Below, in pieces: positions 23,701 to 35,231 of a DNA stretch of 64,000 nt. The stretch comes from Hydractinia symbiolongicarpus. Taxonomy: Eukaryota > Cnidaria > Hydrozoa > Anthoathecata > Hydractiniidae. Position 1 is the stretch's first letter; each line of letters starts with the position of its first letter. The notes under the pieces were generated by a model. It made no database searches and was not told the origin of the DNA. It worked only from the letters and a program-made list of their open reading frames with translations. The position numbers were made by a program, and so were the translations under genes. Where the stretch lies: NCBI RefSeq assembly GCF_029227915.1, contig NC_079879.1, positions 13,330,001 to 13,394,000 on the forward strand. Direction: 5' to 3'.

Positions 23701-26700
23701 ACTGCAGAACTAATAAACCCTGATTTCGAAAGTAGCGATGGTGTTATAAATGAGCAACGTAACGATGTCTTAGATGAATCAAAACTGATTGATCGCTTGA
23801 AAGTGGAAGAGGATAGTGGAAGTGAACGTTTAGCTGAGTTCACACCAAGTGATAAACCATTGAAACAACATCCTCCTGACCAACTCATTTTTGGTCAATC
23901 CAAAAGAAAAGAAAAAAGTATGTAAAAAAATTATTTAGTAGGTTATAGCCTATGTACGAGCATTGAAGTACTTTTCTTGTTTTTTTTTAGAAACAAAAAA
24001 CTATATCGTGTCAGCAAAGGATGCTCAAATTTTGTAAATTTATAAAAAGTTTTTTTTTTCAAATATTTTAACTTACTCTGCACACTACAATTTTTTGTTT
24101 TTATTGTCTAGCAACTAGCGTGGTTCAGAAGGGATTTTGAAGACATTCTTATATTTTTAGCAGGAAACGTTAAAGACTATTCAACATTACTAGAAATTTT
24201 ATACCTTTGATACCTTTTATACCTTTCAAAATAATTTCATAATTTCAAAATGTTCTTAAAATTCAACGAATGCCGGAAAAAAATTATTTCGGTGGAAATT
24301 TAATTAAGCGCGTCAGGCAAACATAATTTGTATTACTCCGGTAGTATGGGGCGGAGTGTCATTTGTAGTTTATAAGAACGAAAGATTTTGTCTGCCAATC
24401 GAAAACTAAATAGATGATAAAATGAAAAATATAATTTCTAGGTTCTTCTCTATCCTTCCTAACTAGCACTAAATCCAGAGAATTTCGTTATAAATCGCTA
24501 AATTTTGCAGCTGCGAAATTTGATAACTTTAAGGTGTTTTTACAATTAGGAATCTATGTGTAGTTTCGCAATCTCTTCTCCGTAACGTAACTTTTTCTCG
24601 CTTGTATTCGCCCACATAGATTTCCGAGTGATTAAATAATAATGCGACACAATAAAAAAAGATCATTTGGGATGGTGACTGAAGAAGAGAAGTGAGTATA
24701 GAAAGGAATAGAAGAAGTTTTGTTTCATTAGAATTAAAAGTTTTAACATCGAGAAAATCATGATAAAAGTTGGTAAGTTGTTCAATATTTTCTACTTTAC
24801 TATTTCTTTTTTAGTATGTTTATTTTTCCTAAAATGATCAAATACTGGGTGTAAAAACGAGTTTTAGTGTTTCAACGCTGCTTTTGCGAAAATTTATTTC
24901 ATATAAGAATTTGCTAGTTCACTTTAAAATACGAAATGTGAAAAGAACTTTCGGTTTTTAAAGTTCATGGTAAATTGAAAATCAAAAAAAAAAACTAAAG
25001 AATCTCATTTATATCTTCCCTGATTGTATGCATCAACAAAGTACTTAAAAACAGGATTGCTTACATCACAATTGACCTACCCAAAGCTCATTAATTAGAC
25101 GCAATTACCGGACTGTCAATTTATAAAAGTATTTTTAAAGACATATGGCGATGACAATGTTAATACGCCTCCATCACTTTCCTCTGTCCGTGACTTTACT
25201 GTCAGCACGTCAGTTGACAACATGACTGACGTTATGTTCACCAGCGCACAAGTAGAAGAACTGCTTTCAATATACGAGAAAACAGTAGTAACTCTTTTTA
25301 GACTCGAGTTAGAAAATATTAATGAGCAGATTTCTTCTGTTACAAAAGGGTTTAAGAACGCGTTGAGTGATTTGAAAGTTTCCATAGAGTTTATGGACAG
25401 TGTAAAGCAAACAGAGTTAACCGTATTAAAAAATGAACTGAACGAAATAACAAAAAAAATTAATCAAAATTTAAAAAATCACGATCGAGAGATTGGCGAT
25501 ATTAAAGAGAAATTGATTGTTGTTGAAAGAGATACGAAGAGAAATGTTTTAAAATTTGATGGTGTCCGAGAAGATGAATGTGAATCCAAAGAAGTTACAG
25601 AAGCCAAAGTAAAGAAATTACTTAAGGAACATAATAACGAAGTGGAGATAGAATATGTGGAACGCGTCGGTAAATGGAAACATTACGACGGACGGGGATG
25701 GTTGAGAACAGTTCTAGTAAAGCTAAAACATTTTAAAGATAAGAAACTGATACTAGAGGTATTACAGGAGAAAAAATTAAATGATTCAGTGGTGAACATA
25801 ACTGAAGTTATCACAGAGGAAATAAGCAGCAAAATGGATCAACAATTCTTACACAGAAATTTTGAAAATATTTATAGAAAACCGCAACAAAAGTTAACTG
25901 GTGAGGTTCGGGACTGTTTGTCTAGCAATCTTTAAATTACTGTCTGTAGATTTAGTTAGCATACTAGAGTCATATATTTTTGGAAAAGTTTTAAATTTAA
26001 ACGTTTTTTACAGCTGCAGAGAGATGGAAGATATGTCTTGAATCTCAAGAATTAAAGAAGCGAGTCAACAGCAACGCAAGGACATTGAGAAAGAAACGAC
26101 CAGTACCAAGACCTTCAGAAGAAAACAGTAAGTTATGATTTTTTTTTTTAAGTTTTCGACTTTTTCTGAATTTTTATTTCGTATAAGTAGCTTTAAAAAA
26201 ATAACCTTGTAAATCCTATGAAATAGACTTCGCTGGATGAAAGGGCGCTTTCAAGTTAAGTATACAAATTGTGACGTGCAGTTTCATACCTGCTCCTTAG
26301 CACTTACGAAGCAGTGGGAATAGGTTTGCTGTTTAAAATGGATACCTAGTTTGCTTGAGGTGTTAAATAAGAGCTAGAAATATGCAAGGGTGCATTTGTG
26401 TCCAGTATAAACTACAGAAATTGTTCTGGTTAATATGATATTTTTACCCTAAACTTAAATCAGCAAAATTAATTCCGCAAAAAAATTTAGAAGTCGGTTA
26501 TTAGCAAATATTTTTTCGCCTTATTTTGTATTTTTTGCATCCGTGACAATTTTAATTTAAACATTCCTTCGCGCTTCGATTTTTGTAAATGAAAATACCC
26601 TTAGTTATAACAAAATTTGTCCGACAGAATGCTAATTTTGTTTTCTCTTTCAAAATCATGACTGTATCAAATATTTTGCGACACAAATTTCGCACACTTC

Positions 26701-28533
26701 AGTTTTATGAATTTTGTAACATGTACAAATTATTCCCACTTATTCACTTCCCAATAGGACCCAATATGATCAAAAACAATTTGATTTTGGTCACATGTTT
26801 GTGATATAAATAGAATCATAATGTTTGTGTTTCGAAACATGAATTTTTGTGATTTCAATCTGAAAAATCTAAATTTGCACTAACTTCTGAACGCTTGACA
26901 TATTCCAAAAATCACTTTTAAATACGTGTTTATCTCTTTACAATTTAGTGACGAAACAGGAAGACAAACTTAAAGAAAAAATCAAAATTTTATTTTTGAA
27001 AGCTGACAAAGATAAAAATGGTTGGTTATCAAGACAGGAATTTCAACATTTTGTCCGCGACATGATTGGAACTGATGAAGACATACACAAGGAAATGTTT
27101 GACTCGATTATTCAGGAGCATAACTACGAAGAAATTAGCTTCGAAGAATTTTATTATTATTTGACAAGTTTAACAAACGAGAAGGATGAGAAGGGGAAGA
27201 ATATTCGAAAGAAATTTGTATTGGGTAATCGAGACTTGTGTCAACTTAACACAATGGCAATTAAGAAGAGACGAAAACTATCACTTAAAAATATAACAAA
27301 AAAATTATCTCGCCAAGTGTCTTCAGGATTGCATGTGCTAATCGAGAGAAGCACATCCCAAGCTTCTGAGAACGACCAAGATAGTATGTGGCATTTTGAA
27401 GAGAAACTTTCGGCTCTGCTTACAAACGAAGACGAAGAAGAGTTAGTGGAATATATAAAATCACGCTGGGAACAGCTGGTTAATTACAAAAGACGAGGGA
27501 AGAATGGTGAAGTGGTGATGTACACAGATGAGCAAATCACAGACGCACTCCCTGGTACATATGATCTCTTTCAATTGGTGATGGATCAGTTTGATGAAAA
27601 AATAATTTTTACTCCACCAAGACACGCCATATTGAAACCAATTAAATGGATTTCCGCGCCGAACTATGTCGACCATGGTCAGCTATTATGTCCAAAATAT
27701 TGGAACTGTACAATACCTATTGATATCGGCACTGATCAGAATTTATGTTATTATGGCGCGTCATTAGCCAGTAAAAAACAGCAGCAAATTGCATTGTTGC
27801 ACCGTCATGCTACCGTTGACTTCATCTACGGAGAAGGTAAGAATGCTCAAATCAATGTGCTTTTTTTTATTTTAGACTTTGCACGGGTTATGGTCTTAAT
27901 TTTGCAAACGAATGGTGATATACAACTGACCAGCCAATAGGCGTAACAGATGAGGTTCTTAATGCCTGGCTAAATATCCAGTCGCATTATCTTTGTCTAG
28001 ATTACCAAAGTAATTACGTAGCGAGCAAAGGAGGAGGGTTTGGAATGGAAATGCATGAATTTCATCATATGGTTTGTCCACTGCAAGACGATTCTGGATA
28101 TTTCATTCTTGGAAAGAAGATCTCTGCAGATGAGATGCACCTTACAGGTAGTTTTACTAAGCTTTACTGATAGGTGAGGGAATAAAATAATTCAGTAAAA
28201 CCTCTTTATCGCGTACAATAATTTGGCAAAATTTAGTTGTTAAAGTAATAAGCACACTTCTAAAAAAATATTACTAGCTAATTTTGAAATAAGTTCAGGA
28301 TTTAAAAAACAAAAGTTAAAATAAGTAGCTGTTATTTTATTTTTTCTATAGCTTTCAAGATTCCGAAGAATCACGTACTGTACATTCCCCCAAATTCAAT
28401 TCATTCAAACGATTATCTGAAAGGAAAATGGAGGACGATGTTGACTGATGAAGTATATGTTGACCAAGTACATTTTTTGAGAGAAGCTGAACAAGGTTAT
28501 TATGACAAAGTTCATATACAGGTCGCGCAATGA
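14761..28533 (+). CDS. Large secreted acidic protein with EF-hand and cupin-like C-terminus, 1,223 aa
   Basis: Ten exons join in frame (3672 nt): 14761-14838, 15028-15061, 15177-15401, 17772-18008, 21840-23123, 23495-23917, 26014-26127, 26949-27836, 27941-28147 and 28352-28533. The first intron is phase 0 and the other eight are phase 1. The first exon is a signal peptide (MSRYPLHLYVILFSYLQLLS). Exons 3-6 encode a long Asp/Glu/Lys/Ser-rich disordered region with basic RHKR and KRK steps that could be proprotein cleavage sites. Exon 8 starts with a canonical EF-hand loop (DKDKNGWLSRQE, about residues 818-829) and a second degenerate hand. From about residue 1000 a globular domain leads to MEMHEFHHM, GYFILGK and VLYIPPNSIHSND, which resemble the two cupin motifs. 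The protein probably binds calcium in a secretory or extracellular compartment. The family is not known to me. An alternative short ending could arise from a candidate acceptor at about 15873, which would give an early stop. Confidence 0.72.
15402..17771 (+). other. Intron 3 with unrecognised ORF fragments
   Basis: Three plus-strand pieces look partly protein-like. 15875-16084 has a hydrophobic-acidic pattern (VEMTCYILRDLNFEENTVQT). 16835-17034 follows a good acceptor TTGCTTTAG and encodes a charged coiled-coil-like segment (LESMKEVFNVKEDSDFEDLE). 17110-17400 reads through a one-base frame change into ASRIHPKNEKSRELLLKNF and ALEWGVIEEFGGNIF. None fits the phase-1 chain of the host gene without a stop. 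They may be debris of a retrocopied or transposed gene. I do not recognise the family. Confidence 0.3.
19023..19770 (+). pseudogene. Harbinger transposase (DDE_Tnp_4), inactivated
   Basis: The first 100 codons are open (VSPAERLTVTLKYLATGDSQ, then ISPPTVGRIVNETC, the helix-turn-helix region). In-frame stops then interrupt the catalytic domain, but its segments are readable: GAIHGKHVMI (normally GALDGKH, so the first catalytic Asp is changed to His), FFNYKKT, AVCDAQYQFT, IGDAGIFSNC and, near 19580-19715, LSRARKGG and SRFRIFRRANIE with ALHNLLM. At least three stops or frame breaks are present, so no active transposase can be made. Confidence 0.85.
20191..21209 (-). pseudogene. MADF-domain accessory protein of the Harbinger element, interrupted
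   Basis: From the ATG at 21209 the minus strand encodes a Pro-rich leader with a polyproline tract (coded by a GGT repeat at 21030-21064), then LSELIDLVKDYKSV, the start of a MADF (Myb-like) domain, where a stop occurs. The middle of the domain (KVKKDDAWKRI) is readable at about 20880-20910, and its end at 20282-20593 (DKVMNSWKRLVENYRKTVKR). A downstream segment to 20191 may be the shifted C-terminus. MADF partners of Harbinger transposases take part in DNA binding and nuclear entry. A stop and at least one frame change suggest it is defective, unless an intron removes part of this. Confidence 0.65.
25222..25935 (+). CDS. LINE ORF1-like protein, intact 237 codons, in an intron
   Basis: An uninterrupted frame from ATG 25222 to TAA lies in intron 6 of the large secreted-protein gene, in the same orientation. 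It encodes a long coiled coil (about residues 15-110, with EIGDIKEKLIVVERDTKRNV), then FDGVREDE, EYVERVGKW and RTVLVKLKHFKDKKLILEVL. The order coiled coil, RRNN/G-like RNA-recognition fold and a C-terminal ER.G....R....LL..KDK pattern is that of ORF1 proteins of L1/CR1-type retrotransposons. No reverse transcriptase frame follows within the intron. It may be a truncated insertion or an orphan ORF1-derived gene. Confidence 0.65.
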   Translation: MTDVMFTSAQVEELLSIYEKTVVTLFRLELENINEQISSVTKGFKNALSDLKVSIEFMDSVKQTELTVLKNELNEITKKINQNLKNHDREIGDIKEKLIVVERDTKRNVLKFDGVREDECESKEVTEAKVKKLLKEHNNEVEIEYVERVGKWKHYDGRGWLRTVLVKLKHFKDKKLILEVLQEKKLNDSVVNITEVITEEISSKMDQQFLHRNFENIYRKPQQKLTGEVRDCLSSNL

Positions 28534-31500
28534 TGCAATATTCTATTTAAAAAACATTAAGCTTGTATTCGTGCCTAATACACCTGCAAAATGGTTATTT
28601 TCCGATGTTTTAGAATATAATACGATTGTGTATATATCAAATTTGTATTATATATAACGCAATTTCGTTATTGTTAATTCAAGATACTTTTAATTAATAT
28701 GAAAATAATGAAAATCTCTGAAAAACAGTCAAGCATTTAAAAGTTATAAATTACACTTTCGTTTTTGCCACGGTCACATAACCTGCTGCGAAACAACCTC
28801 CTCACCATGCTCTTTGTCTCTCTATGACGAAACAAGTTTGGCTGGGAAACAATAACTTTATTTCATGAAAATAACCAGGCACATATCACTATCAAGAAAT
28901 TAACACGAAGTAAAGTAACCCGAACATCTGTAACAACTTATAATAGAGAATGGATTTACCGCGATTTAGCTCAACCGACTTACAAAAAGCATTGAAATTA
29001 TGCGAATCAGGAAAGATGCTTATCTTTATTTTTGAGAATGGAATCATTCATCAGATTCAACTATCATCCAGCCTGCCTGTAAATTATCAGGACCATGCTT
29101 TTTCTTTTTCTTCAGTAAAACAAGGAGAATGAAGTAAACGTATACAACGAGCTTTGCATTGCGATTATTAGAAAAATATATTTTTAAACTTTAATTACAG
29201 GTTTTAAATGAACTAGCAACTTTTTCAACGTCCTAGATACTTACGTTACATTTTAAGGAGAATTTAATTACCTCGAATTTTTTAAAAAAAAATGTGTTAG
29301 TTTTAAAGTCTTTGTTGTGAGAAACATTTATCTGTCACTTTGTTGTATAATACATGTCTCCTAGCCCCCCTCCCCCATATGGGGCGTCCTTAGATACTAA
29401 TTTTTTTAGCCCCTCTTCTTAAAAATTGCTCCGCCGGACCTTCCAAAAACGTTTCGTATTGAAACCCAGCTTAAACTAATACATTTTAAAGTCACCATAT
29501 ATAACTCTCATTACGCCTCTCTGATTATAACGAATACAAAAGGGTGAAGTGCAACCTTGTTTCCAGGGCTCAGACAGAGAAAAGAGTACCTGGGGATGAG
29601 GTTAGATGAAGTAATTCGTAGCACGAGTTACACAGTAAACTAAGCAACATGGTTTACATAAAAGAAATATCTTCTTGCGCCATCAACGTTGCGAGTCACG
29701 TGTTCTCCAAATTACTGTTACTAAGCATTTGATCGACAGCACACTGTTGCTAGTCACGTGATCAACACTTTGTTGTTATTAGTTCATGATGGCATCCATT
29801 TTAACAAAGAATTTTTTAAACTTGCCACTTGATTCTCAATTCAACACATTTTCCGGAATTTTAATTTTTACAAAATGTTTTCAAAGCAAGGATGACAGAT
29901 GTTCAGCAAGCAATCACGTCATAAGTTTATACTGCATGCAACCTCGTCTCCAGAGCTATTCTACCACTATAATATGCTGGCAGAACGGCTATTAAGGAAC
30001 CGTCTCATCAGCAGGCGTAGAAGAGTACTTGGGACGACGTTGACACTGCACACTTGCATTCTTTAAAATAATATGTTACCTTATTTTGATCCTCGATGTT
30101 CTTAATTTTTTTAATTATAAACTTAAAGTTTTTCTAAATGTTAATCTGAAATTCATTTTACCCGAAATATATTTTTTTCACTACCTGTTTGCAAAAATTC
30201 AGATAAGAGACTGTCCTTAAATCAAAAAACGAAAAAGGGCTCTGGGAAATGAGAGATGACGGATTTTTAACATAAATTACAGGGATTTAATTTTGCGGAG
30301 TCCTTTTCAAAATTTTAAATTTATATTTATACGTTTAAATTTATATTCACGAGTAAAATGTACAATTTTTCCCACGAAAATTTTTTCTCTTGTTATATTT
30401 CTTAACTATATATCTTTTTAAACTTAAAAGAGCTGTTTTGCTAAATTATAATTGTGTCTTTCTTTCACAAATTGAGAAATTATCAAAAACATTTTATGGT
30501 TCACAGTTTTTTTTAATAAAGCTTTTAAATTCATGAAAAATATATAATCGCTTTATGTACGAATTAATAACGTAAAAACTAGTCAATTATTTTGAAAAGC
30601 TTCACCTTAAACTCATTATTTTCATCTACGTGCGAAATAGCTTTTCCTAGCTGGCTGTTAAGATACGTGCTTCCCTCTCCAACGCAGTGGCTATAATACT
30701 CTTTTCCTAAACAATCTTCCTTTGTATATTGCATTTTGAAGGAGGGAGTTTATTTTCTCCAATTAAAATGAATTGATAAAAAAAAACTTATTTAGCTTTC
30801 TTATTTATCAAAATCCGGGATAAAGAAGAAAAAATATGTTTTAAATGTTATTTCGACCCACCTTTTTTAACCTTACGATAAAAGCAACGTGAAATAATTC
30901 TTGTGGAACCTTTGAAGGTTGTGATAAAGAGTGTGAAAATATATAAAAAATAAGGGAGCAAGGGAAGTCGTCACAAAAGTTGTTTGATAGTAACCAAGGA
31001 AGAACATCGGGCGCCAGATGGCTGTGTAATTACTTTAAAAATCGATTAATAATTTAATATATATATACATCTATTTGGACGATCGAAGAAGAGGTATAAG
31101 AAAGAATTTTCGGTGGAGCACCAGGCTATTATATTTAGTGCTTTTATAAAGAACGTGAAACAATCTATGCGTCAATATAAATTTTTCTACACATTTTACG
31201 CGTAACTCGGTGATTTTTTTCAAACATGTGTTTTGTTGTATATTTGCTTTCCAAACAGGCTTTCATCTTTTAAATGAAACATATCCGACTATAAAATATC
31301 AACACGTTTTGCTTTCCATATTAAAAGAAAAATTGTTTAGTGAAAGACATATTTCTATGTCTGTATTTCTATGTTGTGTTGAACTGGAGTTTTTATTTTT
31401 ATTTTTTAGTTTCATGCGAATGTCACAGTGTCGTTGTGCGCGTGTGCGTAGAAGCAATCAATAATATTTTTTTAAAATCAGAAATTAGAAATCTATTTAA

Positions 31501-31571
31501 AAATGAAGAATTAATTTAAAAACAGAAACGAAATTCTTTTTGTAATCGCAAAGAATGAACATCGAGTCAAT
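28534..31571. other. Intergenic with two palindromic CCTCGTC-type repeats
   Basis: This 3-kb AT-rich spacer separates the secreted EF-hand gene from the K+ channel gene, both on the plus strand. The only structured sequences are two related imperfect palindromes at about 29551-29605 and 29938-30042 (separate entry). A 60-codon frame at 28950-29132 has no splice or domain support. The channel's promoter and 5' UTR probably lie in its right part. Confidence 0.4.
29551..30042. repeat. Two imperfect palindromic repeats (AACCTCGTC...GACGAGGTT type)
   Basis: Copy 1 (29551-29605) runs from GCAACCTTGTTTCCAGGGCT to AGAGTACCTGGGGATGAGGTT, an imperfect palindrome of about 55 bp. Copy 2 (about 29938-30042) has the same arms, GCAACCTCGTCTCCAGAGCT and AGAGTACTTGGGACGACGTTG, separated by about 60 bp. 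Such CCTCGTCCCCAGG palindromes are a common short dispersed repeat in cnidarian genomes, as I recall. The second copy may have acquired a spacer insertion. Confidence 0.55.
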
Positions 31572-34559
31572 ATGGGCGTATTTTTTATAAATTGGATTAC
31601 CTCCCTTCAAGGACCGACGAAGAATCTTTTATTACGGACACTTATTTTCACAGCATATTTATTAGTTGGAGCTGCAATTTTTCGGATGATCGAGTCCAGA
31701 ACGGGGATAGAAGAGAAAAATGATTTTGATCAAATTAAGCAAGACATAATAGACACGTATGGTATCAACAATAGCGTTTTGGAGATATTTATTGACCGTG
31801 TTCGCTCAGCTGAAGCGGAAGGTTATTGGGATGTTGACTTCGAACGATGGAGTTTTTTTGGCTCATTGTTCTTTGCAGCTACAGTTCTCACCACTATAGG
31901 TAAATATGCTAATCTATGAGTGCTAGGGTGCTTCTCTCATTTTTCTGCACATGCTTCCTTTATTAAAAAAAAAAATAAAAAAAAAAACAATTTGAGAAAT
32001 TAACTACTAGACTAACCCCATATTTTAGAAACTTGTGAAAGCATATAAAAATTTCTCTAGAATAAAATACAAAATGTTTCAAACTATAATAGTGTTTTTT
32101 TTATCGTACATAAGTTTTTATTTAATAAAATTAAGAAACCCATTAACAACCTAGTTGAACTGGACTCTCTGTCACGTTACGTATAAAAAACTGTATACCG
32201 GGAGGTGGTGAATTAATATTTTTAATCTCATGAATATCTGTCGAGCATATTTTACATAACGTGTGGAAACAAAGCAGTTATTCGTCCATTCGTGTTTATC
32301 TCTCATTTCATGTAACGGTAGTAACCATAGTATTATATTTGTGCAGGTGGTAAAAACTAGAAAAAATTTTAATCTGATCATTCTTTGTGGTATACCATCA
32401 TGGAGAAATACTGTGAGATAATCTCACAATAACAAAGGCTCTTGAACATCTATCTTCAATTTTTCTTGGATACTTTTGTAAGCAGCAAATTCTAGATTTT
32501 ATGCTTCTCCTACGCTATCATATAAAAGAACTTGTTGGAACGCTATTGGTGCTGTTATCAATAAGGAATATGCGAAGCTGCATTTAAAACTTTCTTAAGG
32601 TTTAGAATCCGCAAAAGCACAGCAGTGCCACAACTATAGAACCAACTCAGACATCAACCCTATCCTCATTCTAATCACTTAGCGAAAAACTTCAATTTGC
32701 ACGTCTGTGATGACTTGAACTGACGACTTTCTGCACTGGAAAAAACGAAAAACCGCACTTGTTACATTTCACTTTTTTTTAAATCATTTCTTTGCTTATG
32801 GACATGATGTTTTTCAAGTCAAAAAAAAGTGCTAGACGATGTAATAATTTGTTAATAAAAGAACTTACTGTATAAACAAATATTTTTGTTTCAACTTAAT
32901 TTTCAACGCGGTTCCATATTTTATACACTTTCAAGAGACTGTGGTCAAATACTTATAAAGACTTCCTAATTAGCGGACATTCTAATTACCGGGCAGTTTT
33001 TTTGCACAGAATAAACCTTGCTCTACAATGGAAGGAAATACAAATGTTTTATCCTAAACATATACTTTTCATGCGACTTGCTGTGTACCGCATTGCACTT
33101 AACTACTTTTCCCATCCACTCTGCTGCTTTCTCGTGTCCAAAAAAATACATTTTAAGGGGTATCTAGAGATTCTTTTTATAAAACATAAACAGTTACGTT
33201 AATGTCAGTATTTTCTCTCCCCTACATCAACTGAATTGACAATACCTAACCTAGTTAGGAGGTCAGGCATCTGAATTAGTCGAAATAAAGCGGGAAAATT
33301 GGGCCAAATGTGTCTGCTAATTAGAGAGTTGTCTGCAGAACCAATTTTGTTTTTTCGTTTAGGTTTCGGACACATGGCACCAAGAACTTTTAGCGGTCGA
33401 CTATTTTGTATGATATATGCTTTTTTTGGGATACCCATCACTGGCTTGATGTTGAAATCATTCGGTAAGTTACTGGTGACGTTATTTCAACATTGTAAAA
33501 ACTTCAGTAGAATACCTCTATTTTATTCCAGCCCTTTTTAGTTGGCGAATCATTCTCTTTCCTTCATTTATTCATAAGTTCATAATTAAGTCGAGACTGA
33601 ATATAAACAGAGACCATAATGTTTTGATCCAGGCTCCAAAATAGATTCCCTGATCTTCTCTGGCCTTTAAAGTGTAGAAAAATAATACAACAAAAAGACA
33701 ACGCCACATTGACGAGGAAAGATCGTCGTCTACTAAGCTATTACGTTTAAAAGAATATACGAATTATATCAAAATATGTTTTGAACTGATTAGATAAAAT
33801 ATAGTTCTGTAACATCTAAAAAAAATTTTTTTTTTGTGACTGTGATTTCCTGTCTATGTGAGATTTAAAAAGTTTTTTTTTTTGTGACTGTGATTTCCTG
33901 TCTATGTGAGATTTAAAAAGTTTTTTTTTTTACTTTTTAAACGCTCGGACCTTTTCTTCATTTAAAATAGTTATCTTTTTATTCTGGGTTTTTCGAGTTT
34001 ACTAGCATTTGCTAATTTCGCTACCTTTTAAAAAGTTTCAAAGAATTATGAAACGTTTTTGTCAGTGTGACAACAATTTCTTTTTCTCATAGGTGAAAAA
34101 CTTATGGACAGCATCGACGTTTCCGTTGCCCTGATTGACGAAAAATTGTTAAAAAGAGAAAGACGCTCCACCGCAGTGCGCACAAGCTTGATTCTTTTCA
34201 CCCTAATGGTATCAATGATCATATTTTTGGCCCTAGCGTCGCAACTGTATGAAGGCTGGACCTTCTTTGAAGGTTTTTACTTCGGCTTTGTCACATTAAG
34301 CACCATCGGTTTCGGAGACTTCGTCCCGACCACACCCCATCACGGCGTCAACGGAGTCACGCACATTCACGTCGCATTATTTATCATAGTAACTTTTTTT
34401 TACATCACCATTGGTTTAGCGGTCGTATCGAGCGTGCTCGTTTCTGTATCGAGAATATTTGAAAGTAAAACAGAATGGGAGTTTGTTTCGTTACAAGATG
34501 CATACCAAGACGGAGATGAAAATCACAATGAACAAACTGAGTTGCTGATAGATAAATAA
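31572..34559 (+). CDS. Two-pore-domain potassium channel (K2P/KCNK family), 298 aa
   Basis: Three exons join in frame: 31572-31899, 33363-33464 and 34093-34559 (897 nt). The protein has the complete K2P plan: M1 (about residues 20-42, RTLIFTAYLLVGAAIFRMIE), an extracellular cap helix region (about 50-90), pore loop 1 with selectivity filter TTIGFG split by the first intron inside its glycine codon, M2 with GIPITGLMLKSFG, M3 (LILFTLMVSMIIFLAL), pore loop 2 with STIGFGDFVPT (about residues 212-222) and M4 ending before a short cytoplasmic tail. Dimeric K2P channels carry background K+ current at the plasma membrane. The intron interrupting the glycine codon of the first filter (TTIG|FGH) is a conserved position in animal KCNK genes. 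Subfamily (TASK-, TWIK- or TREK-like) was not assigned. Confidence 0.93.
33836..33931. repeat. Tandem duplication, 48-bp unit, 2 copies
   Basis: In the second intron of the K+ channel gene, GTGACTGTGATTTCCTGTCT... is repeated exactly with a 48-bp period, each copy ending in a poly-T run (33836-33883 and 33884-33931). The near identity points to a recent slippage or duplication event. Confidence 0.85.
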
Positions 34560-35231
34560 AATGTAGAACGAATAAAAAGGGTATAATTATTTACTATAAA
34601 CAGAATTTTAAATCATTTATCAATAGTACAAATGCTTATTATTTTATCCTCTGCTTAGAAAACATATTTCGAATTACATTTCTAAAAAAATACGTGTTAG
34701 TTACTCTATCAACGTATCGAAACATAGCTATATACATTTAACTAGGTTTTTTGTCCAGTTTTTTCTTTTAACTCGTGCTGAGACTTGTGCTGAAAGCCAT
34801 AAAAAATAATTTCACATTTATAATTTTCCTTCGTATCTTATCTTCTGTAGAATAGGTCCAGCTAAAAAATGTCCCATGTTACTTGAGGCTCGATTTAATT
34901 GTTAATTTTTACATGGGACTATTAGCAAAGGTTTAAAAGGTTAAGGAAAAGAATTCAAATAAAAATTCGAGTTAACTAGCTTTCGCGCAACAGGGTGCCG
35001 ACCTTAGGCATTTGCGCCACCTCTATTTTATCGGATCTTAATTTAGGGTGCAAAATCGCGAAAATAAGCTCCGCAAAAATTTAGTTTCACAAAAATGTCA
35101 AAAAATGTTAAAATAAATACGCACAATAGAATTAAATTAAAATCATAAAATTAAATTTGTGCAAAAAATAGTACAAATATAAAAAGTGAAGAGTTTACAT
35201 TTTTAATGCTGTATGTAGCAAAATATTCTCT

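Noticed and set aside
28950-29132. 60-codon ORF between the secreted-protein gene and the K+ channel
   Set aside because: No splice sites in matching phase, no domain, and AT-rich composition like the spacer.
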